A stretch of DNA of 64,000 nucleotides from Mycobacterium bourgelatii. Lineage in GTDB: Bacteria; Actinomycetota; Actinomycetes; Mycobacteriales; Mycobacteriaceae. Position 1 is the stretch's first letter. Each line of letters begins with the position of its first letter. A model generated the notes under the pieces. That model saw only the letters and a program-made list of their open reading frames with translations, was not told the origin of the DNA and ran no database searches. Both the position numbers and the translations under genes were made by a program. Below, piece by piece: positions 53,540-62,035 of this stretch. Location: contig NZ_BLKZ01000001.1 in NCBI RefSeq assembly GCF_010723575.1, positions 3,596,001 to 3,660,000 of the forward strand. The letters are read 5' to 3'.

Positions 53540-54070
53540 TCAGCGACGACGCTCCCGCGAACCGCGGCGCCTGGGACGCGGGTCGGCCGAGTCCTCTGAG
53601 TCCGCCGCGCTGTCCTGACACTGCGGGCACAGGCCGCGCAGCGTCAGACCCGCCTGATCCGAAAGTGCGAACGAACTGCCCGCCATCGCGTGCTGCAGCG
53701 CCGAACTCAGCTGTCCCGCCGGCACCTCGATCATCGCGCCGCACTGAGTACATACCGCGTGGTGATGCGGGGCCGTCGCCAACCCATACGTGGTGACGCC
53801 GTCGTCGAGCGTCAAGGCGTGCAACACGCCCTGGTCGACCAGCGTGGTGACCGTGCGGTAGATGGTCGCCAAATCGGGCGGCCGCGCACCTGGGGGAAGC
53901 GCGCTGATCAGCCGCTGCCGGATATCGGCCACCGACAGGTGCCCGTCAAACGGCTCCAACACCGCCAAGACCTGAATCCGAGAGGCCATGCGTCGCAGTC
54001 CCCGCGCCCGCAGCAGTTCGCCTATCCGCTCGCTGAGCGCCGGTTCCAAGCCCAACGGTTCAGTGGTCAC
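53540..54070 (-). CDS. Fur-family metalloregulator
   Basis: This 176-residue protein has an N-terminal winged helix (residues 10-85) and a Fur dimerisation/metal domain with HHHAVCTQCG and a second CXXC (GLCPQCQ), which should hold structural zinc. The C-terminal 25 residues are an acidic and then Arg-rich tail not usual in FurA or Zur. It starts at a GTG. There is no katG beside it (as for FurA) and no ArsR-type partner beside it (as for Zur). It lies 68 nt after ftsQ, in the place ftsZ normally occupies, and next to the metallophore-like locus, which it may regulate. The metal (Fe, Zn, Mn or Ni) cannot be assigned. Confidence 0.92.
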   Translation of the reverse strand: MTTEPLGLEPALSERIGELLRARGLRRMASRIQVLAVLEPFDGHLSVADIRQRLISALPPGARPPDLATIYRTVTTLVDQGVLHALTLDDGVTTYGLATAPHHHAVCTQCGAMIEVPAGQLSSALQHAMAGSSFALSDQAGLTLRGLCPQCQDSAADSEDSADPRPRRRGSRERRR

Positions 54071-54138
54071 CTGCCCAGTGTTACGCCGGGTGCCGAGGAT
54101 TGCCAGTGCCGCGCGGTCTGTATTTTCACCGGCATCGA

Positions 54139-55107
54139 TTACTTCACCGTCGGCAGATCGGGACTGGACACGTCATAGGTGCGCCCGGGCTGCGTCAGCA
54201 GTGCCGCCAGCTTCTCGGCTTTCTCCTCCGCCCGGTCGGTGGTCCCCCAGATCACCACGCGCCCGTCGGACAACGTGAGGGTGATCGAGGACACCGAGGG
54301 GGCCGCGATCCGGCCCACCTGACCGGCGACCTCCGGCCGCAACGTGGTCAACACCTTGAGGGCCGCCAGGGTGGCCGGGTCATCAGGGCCCGGGTTGTCG
54401 ACGTCGAGGTACGGCAGCGCCGGCGGCGGCGGTTCGGTCGCGAAGTCGACGCCGTCACGGTCGAACAGGTGCGGGCCGTCCGCAAAGTCCTTCACCACCA
54501 ACGGCACCCGCTCGACGATGGTGATCCGCAGCGCCGACGGGTATTGACGCTGCACTCGCGCGCTGGCCACCTTGCGGATCGCGGCGACCCGATCGGCCAC
54601 CTCGCTCGTGTTGATCTGCAACAGCGGCGTTCCGGGCCGCACCTGCGCCGCCTCGAGCACCTCTTCCTGGGTGACCGCCCCGGTGCCGACGACGATGATG
54701 TCGCGCGCCGACATCGCCGGCGTGAAATAGAGGATCAGTCCCAGCGCCACCCCGAGTACCGCGACTCCGATGGTCGCGAGCAGCATTCGCAACCCCCGGA
54801 CAACGCCCCGCGCAACGGGTTTGGGTTCATTGGTCACCTGCCCACTGGCACGTCGCTTCGCCTCACGACGTGCCTGCTCGATCGCCCGGGCCCGGGCCTG
54901 CGCGGCACGGCGTTCGGCACGTTCGCGGCGAGCGCGCCGCCGTGGGCCCTCGAAATCCTCTGGCTCCGCCTCGGTTTCGCCGTCTTGCGGCTGGGCTTCG
55001 ACCGGCTCGGTGGCGGCGTCCGAGTCGAGGGGCGGGTCGGTATCCGGACGGGTGCCCGTTGGTTCTTCAGCCAGATTGGTCGGCGGACCGTCTTCCGGCT
55101 CGGTCAC
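54139..55107 (-). CDS. ftsQ: Cell division protein FtsQ
   Basis: This 322-residue single-pass membrane protein links early and late divisome proteins. It has an acidic and then Arg-rich cytoplasmic tail (1-100), one membrane helix (about 107-128), a POTRA domain beginning near ARDIIVVG, and the FtsQ domain. Its GTG overlaps the murC stop (GTGA). Sequence and length match the mycobacterial orthologue to the last residues (DLPTVK). It is the end of the mur/fts operon here, because ftsZ does not follow. Confidence 0.96.
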   Translation of the reverse strand: MTEPEDGPPTNLAEEPTGTRPDTDPPLDSDAATEPVEAQPQDGETEAEPEDFEGPRRRARRERAERRAAQARARAIEQARREAKRRASGQVTNEPKPVARGVVRGLRMLLATIGVAVLGVALGLILYFTPAMSARDIIVVGTGAVTQEEVLEAAQVRPGTPLLQINTSEVADRVAAIRKVASARVQRQYPSALRITIVERVPLVVKDFADGPHLFDRDGVDFATEPPPPALPYLDVDNPGPDDPATLAALKVLTTLRPEVAGQVGRIAAPSVSSITLTLSDGRVVIWGTTDRAEEKAEKLAALLTQPGRTYDVSSPDLPTVK

Positions 55108-56597
55108 TGCAATACTCCCGGCCGTCCCGGGGCGCTGCGGTTGACGCGCTCCCGCAGCGCCCGCACGATCTCCGGCCCCAGCATGGTCACGTCGCCGGCG
55201 CCCATGGTCACGATGACGTCACCCGGGCCCGCGGCGGCGGCCACCTCCTCGGCCACGGCCGAGAAGTTCGCGATATAGCGCACCGGCGCCGTGACGTGCT
55301 CGGCCACGCTTGCCCCGCTGATACCGGCCAGCGGTTGTTCGCGGGCACCGTATACATCGAGGACGAACACCTCGTCCGCAGCGCTCAGCGCCGCGCCGAA
55401 CTCCGCCGCGAAAGCCTTTGTCCGCGAATATAAGTGGGGCTGAAACACGACCAGCGAACGGCCGCTCTCCTCTTGCTGCAGCACGGTGCGCACGGCCGCC
55501 AGCGTGGCGCTGATCTCGGTCGGGTGATGGGCGTAGTCGTCGAAAACCCGAACCGAGTCCGCACCGATCGCCACCGATCCCACCAACTCGAAGCGCCGAC
55601 GTACCCCTTCGAACCCGGCCAGGCCATCAAGCACGTCCTCGACCGGGGCCCCGATCTCCAGCGCCGCCAGCAGGGCGCCCAGCGCATTGAGCGCCATGTG
55701 TCGACCGGGCACCGACAGCCGCATCACCCGCGGATGGGACGTCGGCTCCAGCTCGGGCGCCAGTTGAATCTGCGCGACCGCTTCGGTGCCCTGCTGTTCC
55801 CACGACACCAACCTGCCGGCCAGGACGTCGCCGTCGTGGGCCGGTGCAGATCCATAGCGCAGCACCCGGATGCCCAGTTCCTCGGTGCGCTGCGCCAACG
55901 CCGCCGCACCCGGGTCGTCGGTGCACACCACCAAAGCCCCGCCCGGAGCAAGCCGCTCGACGAACGAGTCGAACACCCCGACATAGGCTTCGGTGCTGCC
56001 GTAGAAGTCCAGGTGATCGGACTCGATGTTGGTCACGACCACCACGTTCGGCGTGTATTCCAGCAGCGATCCGTCGCTTTCGTCGGCCTCGGCGACAAAA
56101 CAGTCGCCACTGCCGTGGTGGGCGTTGGTCCCGGCCTCCCCCAGCTCACCGCCGACCGCGAACGACGGGTCCCGCCCGCAGTGCTGCAAGGCGACGATCA
56201 GCATGGACGTCGTGGTCGTCTTGCCGTGCGTCCCGGTGACCATCAGCGCGGTGCGCCCGGCCATCAGCTTGGCCAGCACCACCGGGCGCAGCACCACCGG
56301 AATGCCGCGGCGCCTGGCCTCGACAAGTTCGGGGTTGGTTTTGGGAATGGCGGCGTGGGTGGTGATGACGGCCGTCGCGCCGCCCGGCAGCAGATCCAGC
56401 GACGAGGCGTCATGCCCGATCCGAATCTTGGCGCCGCGCGCCAGCAGCGCGTGAATGCCGCGCGACTCCTTGGCGTCCGAACCCGACACCAACCCGCCGC
56501 GGTCGAGCAGGATGCGGGCGATGCCCGACATTCCGGCTCCCCCGATGCCGACCATGTGCACCCGCTGCAGCTCGGGCGGCAACGACTCGGCGGTCAT
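55104..56597 (-). CDS. murC: UDP-N-acetylmuramate--L-alanine ligase
   Basis: This 497-residue cytoplasmic ATP-dependent ligase adds the first residue (L-Ala) to UDP-MurNAc. It has the N-terminal GIGGAGMSGIA motif for the UDP substrate, the ATP P-loop GTHGKTTTTS, the EADESDGS segment and the C-terminal DDYAHHPTEI motif. It overlaps both murG and ftsQ by 4 nt. Confidence 0.97.
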   Translation of the reverse strand: MTAESLPPELQRVHMVGIGGAGMSGIARILLDRGGLVSGSDAKESRGIHALLARGAKIRIGHDASSLDLLPGGATAVITTHAAIPKTNPELVEARRRGIPVVLRPVVLAKLMAGRTALMVTGTHGKTTTTSMLIVALQHCGRDPSFAVGGELGEAGTNAHHGSGDCFVAEADESDGSLLEYTPNVVVVTNIESDHLDFYGSTEAYVGVFDSFVERLAPGGALVVCTDDPGAAALAQRTEELGIRVLRYGSAPAHDGDVLAGRLVSWEQQGTEAVAQIQLAPELEPTSHPRVMRLSVPGRHMALNALGALLAALEIGAPVEDVLDGLAGFEGVRRRFELVGSVAIGADSVRVFDDYAHHPTEISATLAAVRTVLQQEESGRSLVVFQPHLYSRTKAFAAEFGAALSAADEVFVLDVYGAREQPLAGISGASVAEHVTAPVRYIANFSAVAEEVAAAAGPGDVIVTMGAGDVTMLGPEIVRALRERVNRSAPGRPGVLQ

Positions 56598-57826
56598 CCT
56601 CGTCCCCTGGTGGTGCTTGCCGCGGCCCGCGACCGTCGAGCGATCTCCAGCGCCGCCTGGGCTACTTGCCGTGCCGCATCACGATGTCCCATCTGGGCCG
56701 CTGCCGCGGTCATGGCCGCCAGCCTCGGCGGATCGGTGAGCAGCCGGGACACCTCGCCAGCCACCAGGGCGGGCGTCAGGTCGGCGTCCGCGACCAGCAT
56801 TCCGCCGCCGGCGTTGACCACGGGTAGCGCGTTGAGCCGCTGCTCGCCGTTGCCGATGGGCAGCGGCACATAGATCGCCGGCAGGCCGACGGCCGATACC
56901 TCGGCGACCGTCATCGCCCCGGAGCGGCAGATCACCAGGTCCGCGGCGGCGTACGCCAGGTCCATCCGGTCGAGATACGGCACCGCGACATATGGCGGAT
57001 CGCCGGGTTCGGGGGTGCGCAGCTCCAGGACGTTCTTGGGGCCGTGGGCGTGCAGCACGGAAACGCCCGCCGCGGCCAAGTCGGCGGCCGCGCCCGACAC
57101 CGCCCGGTTGAGCGAGACGGCTCCTTGCGAACCGCCGAACACCAGCAGCACCCGGGCGTCGTCGGCGAAGCCGAAGTGGGCTCGCGCCTCGGCGCGCAGC
57201 GCGGCACGGTCCAGGGTCGTGATCGCCGCCCGGATCGGGATGCCGACGACCTCGGCGCGCCGCAAACCGGAATCGGGAACGGCGGAAAGTATCCGATCGG
57301 CGGTGCGCGCACCGACCCGATTGGCCAGCCCGGCCCTGGCGTTGGCCTCGTGGATCAACACCGGAATGCGACGGCGCCGTCGACGCTCGACGCCGGGGCG
57401 GTTCCGTCCGGGTAGGCCCCGGACGCCGCGAGCGGCCAGGTAGGCCGGCAGTGCCACGTACCCGCCGAAACCTATGACGACGTCGGCATCGACGCTGTCG
57501 AGCACCGCCCGCGTCTCCCGCACGGCACGCCACACCCGCGGTGGCAGCCGGGCCAGGTCGCCGCTGGGTTTGCGCGGCAGCGGCACCGGAGTGATCAGCT
57601 CGAGGTGGTAGCCACGTTCGGGCACCAGCCGCGTCTCCAGCCCGCGGGCGGTGCCGAGCGCGGTGATCCTGATTTCGGGGTCGAGCGCGGTGAGCGCGTC
57701 GGCAACCGCCATCGCCGGCTCGACGTGTCCCGCCGTGCCGCCACCGGCAAGCACGACCGACAAGGCACCGGCGGGCCGGGGGCTTACCCCCTGCCCGCCG
57801 GCCGGCTGCCTGACCGAGTCATTCAC
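56594..57826 (-). CDS. murG: Undecaprenyldiphospho-muramoylpentapeptide GlcNAc transferase
   Basis: This 410-residue peripheral membrane glycosyltransferase makes lipid II from lipid I. The GGGTAGHVEPA, GFGGYVALPAYLAARG and FGGSQGAVSLN motifs are in place, with SAVGLPAIYVPLPIGNGEQ in the C-terminal nucleotide-binding domain. Near residues 120-150 there is a short Arg- and Gly-rich stretch (GLPGRNRPGVERRRRRR) that looks about ten residues longer than in M. tuberculosis MurG as I recall it. It overlaps ftsW and murC by 4 nt. Confidence 0.96.
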   Translation of the reverse strand: MNDSVRQPAGGQGVSPRPAGALSVVLAGGGTAGHVEPAMAVADALTALDPEIRITALGTARGLETRLVPERGYHLELITPVPLPRKPSGDLARLPPRVWRAVRETRAVLDSVDADVVIGFGGYVALPAYLAARGVRGLPGRNRPGVERRRRRRIPVLIHEANARAGLANRVGARTADRILSAVPDSGLRRAEVVGIPIRAAITTLDRAALRAEARAHFGFADDARVLLVFGGSQGAVSLNRAVSGAAADLAAAGVSVLHAHGPKNVLELRTPEPGDPPYVAVPYLDRMDLAYAAADLVICRSGAMTVAEVSAVGLPAIYVPLPIGNGEQRLNALPVVNAGGGMLVADADLTPALVAGEVSRLLTDPPRLAAMTAAAAQMGHRDAARQVAQAALEIARRSRAAASTTRGRG

Positions 57827-59478
57827 CCGTAACGCTGACCTTCCAAAGTTCGAGCGCGTCGCGTTGGACGCTGGCCGGCGTTTCGCTGGCCAGATCCATG
57901 ATGCCTTCCCTGTGCACGGGCATTATCGCCAGACCGGCGGGTGGGGCGATCGGCCGTGCGCGGCGTAGCCCGGCGGCGCGGCGGGTCGGCAGGTCGGGGC
58001 GGTTTGCGGGGTGCCGGCGCTTTGGCGTTGTGCGGGTGCGAACGCTTGCGGTCGCGGAACGCCTCCAGCCGCGACGGCTCGTACGGCTCGGGCAGCGGCA
58101 GGCGCAGCAGGCGGTTCACCCTGTCGTCGCCTCCGGCCCGCAGCGCGGCCACGGCCTCCGGTTCGTGACGAGCCGCGTTGGCGATGATGCCGATCAGCGT
58201 CAGGGTGGTGGCGGTGGAGGTTCCACCCGCGGAGATCAGCGGCAACTGCAGCCCGGTGACCGGCAGCAGCCCGATCACGTAGCCGATGTTGATGAACGCC
58301 TGACCCAGCACCCACAGCGTGGTGGTCGCCGTCAGCAGGCGCAGGAACGGGTCGGCGGAGCGACGCGCGATGCGCATTCCCGTGTAGGCGAACAGCCCGA
58401 ACAGCCCCAGCAGTCCGAGCGCGCCGACGAGGCCCAACTCCTCGCCGATGATCGCGAAGATGAAGTCGTTGTGGGCGTTGGGCAGGTAGTTCCATTTCGC
58501 CACGCCCTGGCCCAGGCCGTCGCCGAAGATGCCACCGTGCGCCAGGGCGTACTTGGCCTGGCGGGCCTGGTAGCCGGAGTCCATGGGGTCGTCTTCCGGG
58601 TTGAGCCAGGACCGCACCCGGTCCGAACGGTACCCGGCGGACACCGCCAGGATCCCGGCGGAGACGACGACCGCTCCCAACGAGGTGAGGAAGACGCGCA
58701 GCGGCAGACCGGCGTACCACAGCAGACCCAACAGGATGATGCCCATCGACACGGTCTGGCCCAGGTCAGGCTGGGCCACGATGAGCGCGAGGGCAACGAC
58801 GGCCGCCGGCACCAGCGGAATCAGCATCTCGCGCAGCGACGCACGCTCCATACGCCGGGCGGCCAGCAGGTGGGCACCCCAGATGGCGAACGCCATCTTG
58901 GTCAGCTCGGAAGGCTGCATCGAGAAGCCCGCGACCACGAACCAACCCCGAGACCCGTTGGCCTCTTTGCCGATTCCCGGGACCAGCACCAATACCAGCA
59001 ACACGATGGTGATGGCGAAGCCGGTGAAGGCGATGCGGCGCATGAACCGCACCGACATCCGTAACCCGACGTAGCAGCCGATCAGTCCGACGATCGTCCA
59101 CAGCACCTGCTTGCCGAAGATGATCCACGCCGAACCGTCGTCGTCGTAGGACCGCACGCCCGATGCCGACAGCACCATGATCAGGCCCAGCGTGGTGAGC
59201 AGCGCGGCGACGGCGATGATCAGATGAAAAGAGGTCATCGGCCGGCCGAGCCAGGCACCGAAGCGGGTGCGCGGCCCCTCGGCCTTGACCTTGACCACCT
59301 TCTCCGTGGCCGTCTTCTCTGGGGCCGCCTTCTCCTTGGTGACCTTCTCCGAAGTCTCCGGAGCCCCGTCCTCCTGAAGCTCCGACGGCTCCGGCGCCGT
59401 CGCTTCGCCCTCGCCTGCGGCGGCTTCGGGATCCTTGGGGTCGGTCTTGCCCTTGTTCCGGCGCAACAGCCGGCTCAT
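57823..59478 (-). CDS. ftsW: Peptidoglycan glycosyltransferase FtsW
   Basis: This 551-residue SEDS-family protein polymerises septal peptidoglycan. About ten membrane helices lie between residues 75 and 465, with the signature WNYLPNAHNDFIFAIIGEE and the GLQLPLISAGGTS segment. Both ends are long and charged (acidic/Lys-rich N-terminus, Arg/Pro-rich C-terminus), as in other mycobacterial FtsW. The ATG at 59478 (MSRLLRR) aligns with the known mycobacterial start. A GTG at 59496, immediately after the murD stop, is an alternative. Confidence 0.95.
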   Translation of the reverse strand: MSRLLRRNKGKTDPKDPEAAAGEGEATAPEPSELQEDGAPETSEKVTKEKAAPEKTATEKVVKVKAEGPRTRFGAWLGRPMTSFHLIIAVAALLTTLGLIMVLSASGVRSYDDDGSAWIIFGKQVLWTIVGLIGCYVGLRMSVRFMRRIAFTGFAITIVLLVLVLVPGIGKEANGSRGWFVVAGFSMQPSELTKMAFAIWGAHLLAARRMERASLREMLIPLVPAAVVALALIVAQPDLGQTVSMGIILLGLLWYAGLPLRVFLTSLGAVVVSAGILAVSAGYRSDRVRSWLNPEDDPMDSGYQARQAKYALAHGGIFGDGLGQGVAKWNYLPNAHNDFIFAIIGEELGLVGALGLLGLFGLFAYTGMRIARRSADPFLRLLTATTTLWVLGQAFINIGYVIGLLPVTGLQLPLISAGGTSTATTLTLIGIIANAARHEPEAVAALRAGGDDRVNRLLRLPLPEPYEPSRLEAFRDRKRSHPHNAKAPAPRKPPRPADPPRRRATPRTADRPTRRSGDNARAQGRHHGSGQRNAGQRPTRRARTLEGQRYG

Positions 59479-59496
59479 TGCGTTACCCACGGCCAC

Positions 59497-60948
59497 CTAC
59501 TGGGTCGCCGCGCGTACGGCCGCCGCGAAGGCGTCGCCGCGATCGGCGTAACCGGCAAATTGGTCGAACGACGCCCCGGCCGGCGCCAGCAGCACGGTGT
59601 CCCCGGGCCTCGCCATCTCCCGGGCGGCGGCCACGACGGCGGTCATCACGCGGGTGCCGATGGCCACTCCGTCACTATCATCTTGCGTCACATGAGTAAC
59701 AGAAGCACCAGGAGTCGCATGCATCTCAACATCCTCGCCTGTCACAACGTGGACAACGGGGACATCGGGCGCGTGTCGCGATAACGCCTCAGCAACTGCC
59801 AGCCGATCTTGGCCGATCAGGACCGCCCCGACCAGGTGTGACGCGATCCTGGCGACCTCGATATCCAGGGATGCGCCCTTGAGCAGGCCGCCCGCCACCC
59901 ACACCACGCGCGGGTAGGCCAGGACCGACGCCTCCGCGGCGTGCGGGTTGGTGGCCTTGCTGTCGTCGACGTAGGTGATGCCGTCGACGACCGCCACGAC
60001 CTCGGACCGGTGGCGACCCACCTGAAACGACGCGATGGCGTCCCTGATCGCCTCGCCCGGCACCCCGACCGAACGGGCCAGCGCCGCCGCTGCCAGCGCG
60101 TCCAGCACTCCGACCGGGCCCGGCACCGGTATCGACGCCACCGGCAGCAAGGCCAAATCGTCGGCAAAGGCGCGGTCGACCAGCTCGCCGTCGCGCACCC
60201 CCAGCTCCCCGGCCCCCGGAACCCCGAGCCGGAAGCCGGCTCGCACTGGCGCGGGGGCCGAGTCCCGCAGCGCGGCCGCGCGGACGTCATCTAGGCCGAC
60301 CACCGCCACCCGCCCGGTCAGGACCCGGGCCTTGGCCTCGGTGTATTCGGCCATGGAGGCGTGCCAGTCCAGGTGGTCTTCGGCGATGTTGAGCACGACG
60401 CCGGCCTCCGGCTGCAGCGACGGCGCCCAGTACAGCTGAAAGCTCGACAGTTCGACGGCCAGGAATTCGGCGGGCTCCGGCAGCACATCGAGCACCGGGT
60501 CGCCGATGTTGCCGCACAGCAGGCTGCGTAGGCCGCCGGCGGTCAACATGGCGTGCAGCATCGACGTCGTGGTGGTCTTGCCGTTGGTGCCCGTCACGAC
60601 CAGCCAACGGCGCGGCGGGCCGTAGCAGCCGGCCTGGTCCAACCGCCAGGCCAGCTCCACATCGCCCCAGATCGGGATGCCGGCCGCCGCAGCGGCGGCC
60701 AGCACCGGCGCATCGGGTCGGAAACCGGGGCTGGTGACGACCAGGGCGTACTCGGTGATCCGCTGGATTGCCTCGGCGGGGTTCACGGTCGCCACCCCGC
60801 GCTCGGCATACGGGCGCAGCATGTTCGGATCGTCGTCGCACACCGTCGGCGTCGCGCCGAAGCGGGTCAGTGCCGCCTCGACCGCCCGGCCGGTTACCCG
60901 GCCCCCGGCCACCAGGACCGGCGCGCCGGCCGAAAGGGGGTCGAGCAC
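59497..60948 (-). CDS. murD: UDP-N-acetylmuramoylalanine--D-glutamate ligase
   Basis: This 483-residue ligase adds D-Glu to UDP-MurNAc-L-Ala. It shows VLVAGGRVTGRAV at the N-terminus, the P-loop TGTNGKTTTTS, the EDHLDWH motif and the SKATNPHAAE segment. The GTG at 60948 follows the mraY stop by one nucleotide and gives the conserved start MLDPLSAG. A TTG four codons upstream is less likely. Confidence 0.96.
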   Translation of the reverse strand: MLDPLSAGAPVLVAGGRVTGRAVEAALTRFGATPTVCDDDPNMLRPYAERGVATVNPAEAIQRITEYALVVTSPGFRPDAPVLAAAAAAGIPIWGDVELAWRLDQAGCYGPPRRWLVVTGTNGKTTTTSMLHAMLTAGGLRSLLCGNIGDPVLDVLPEPAEFLAVELSSFQLYWAPSLQPEAGVVLNIAEDHLDWHASMAEYTEAKARVLTGRVAVVGLDDVRAAALRDSAPAPVRAGFRLGVPGAGELGVRDGELVDRAFADDLALLPVASIPVPGPVGVLDALAAAALARSVGVPGEAIRDAIASFQVGRHRSEVVAVVDGITYVDDSKATNPHAAEASVLAYPRVVWVAGGLLKGASLDIEVARIASHLVGAVLIGQDRLAVAEALSRHAPDVPVVHVVTGEDVEMHATPGASVTHVTQDDSDGVAIGTRVMTAVVAAAREMARPGDTVLLAPAGASFDQFAGYADRGDAFAAAVRAATQ

Positions 60949-60949
60949 G

Positions 60950-62035
60950 TCAGGAACCAATCGGGCTCGAGGACAACCATTCGCCGTAGAACAGGGCGAC
61001 GCCCAGACCGCAGGTGATCGCGGTGAGCAGCCAGAACCGGATGATCACCGTCGTCTCGGCCCAGCCGACCAACTCGAAATGGTGATGGAAGGGCGCCATG
61101 CGGAACACCCGCCTCCCGGTGGTTCGGAAGGCCAGAATCTGCAGCACCACCGAGGTGATCTCGGCGACGAACAGCGAACCGAGCACCACCGCGAGGATCT
61201 CGGTCCGGCTGGTGACGGACAATCCCGCGATGATGCCGCCCAGCGCCAACGACCCCGTGTCGCCCATGAAGATCTTGGCGGGTGCGGCATTCCACCACAG
61301 AAAGCCGATGCAGGCCCCGGCGGTGGCGGCCGCGACGAGTGCGAGGTCCAGCGGGTCGCGCACGTTGTAGCAGCCAAGTCCGGGCGCCGTGACGCACGCG
61401 TTGCGGAACTGCCAGAACGTGATCAGCACGTAGGCGGCCGTGACCATGGCCATGCAGCCGGCTGCCAGCCCGTCCAGCCCGTCGGTGAAGTTGACGGCGT
61501 TGGACCAGGCACTGACGACTATCACGCAGAACAGCACGAACAGTCCCGGCGCCAGGGTGACGGTGGCGATCTCGCGCACATAGGACAGGTCCGGGCTGCC
61601 CGGGGTCAGGCCCGCCTCGTTGCGGAATTGCAGCACCAGCACCGCGAACAGCACGGCGGAGACGATCTGCCCGACGGTCTTGGCCGTCTTGTTCAAACCG
61701 AGGTTGCGCGACCTGCGGATCTTGATCAGGTCGTCGATGAAACCGACCCCGCCCAGGCAGGTGGCCAACCCCAGCACCAGCAGCCCCGAGGCGGTGATGC
61801 CCTCGCCGTCAAACGCCAGCCCGGCCAGGTGGGTGCAGAGGTAGCCGGCCCACATGCCAGCCAAGATGGCGACGCCGCCCATCGAGGGAGTTCCGCGCTT
61901 GTTGTGGTGCGTGGGCGGCCCGTCTTCGCGGATCTGGTGGCCGAACCCCTGCTTGGTGAAGAGCCGGATCAAAGCCGGGGTCAGCAAGATGGAAACGGTC
62001 AGCGCGACGGCGACTGCGATGAGGATCTGTCTCAT
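60950..62035 (-). CDS. mraY: Phospho-N-acetylmuramoyl-pentapeptide transferase
   Basis: This 361-residue ten-helix membrane enzyme transfers phospho-MurNAc-pentapeptide to undecaprenyl phosphate, making lipid I. The catalytic segments FIDDLIKIRR, NFTDGLDGLAAG and MGDTGSLALGG and the C-terminal HHHFE are intact. Its ATG overlaps the murF stop by 4 nt (ATGA). Confidence 0.97.
   Translation of the reverse strand: MRQILIAVAVALTVSILLTPALIRLFTKQGFGHQIREDGPPTHHNKRGTPSMGGVAILAGMWAGYLCTHLAGLAFDGEGITASGLLVLGLATCLGGVGFIDDLIKIRRSRNLGLNKTAKTVGQIVSAVLFAVLVLQFRNEAGLTPGSPDLSYVREIATVTLAPGLFVLFCVIVVSAWSNAVNFTDGLDGLAAGCMAMVTAAYVLITFWQFRNACVTAPGLGCYNVRDPLDLALVAAATAGACIGFLWWNAAPAKIFMGDTGSLALGGIIAGLSVTSRTEILAVVLGSLFVAEITSVVLQILAFRTTGRRVFRMAPFHHHFELVGWAETTVIIRFWLLTAITCGLGVALFYGEWLSSSPIGS

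Noticed and set aside
53540..54070. Fur-type gene as FurA of the katG locus
   Set aside because: No catalase-peroxidase gene is adjacent, and the C-terminal tail differs from FurA.
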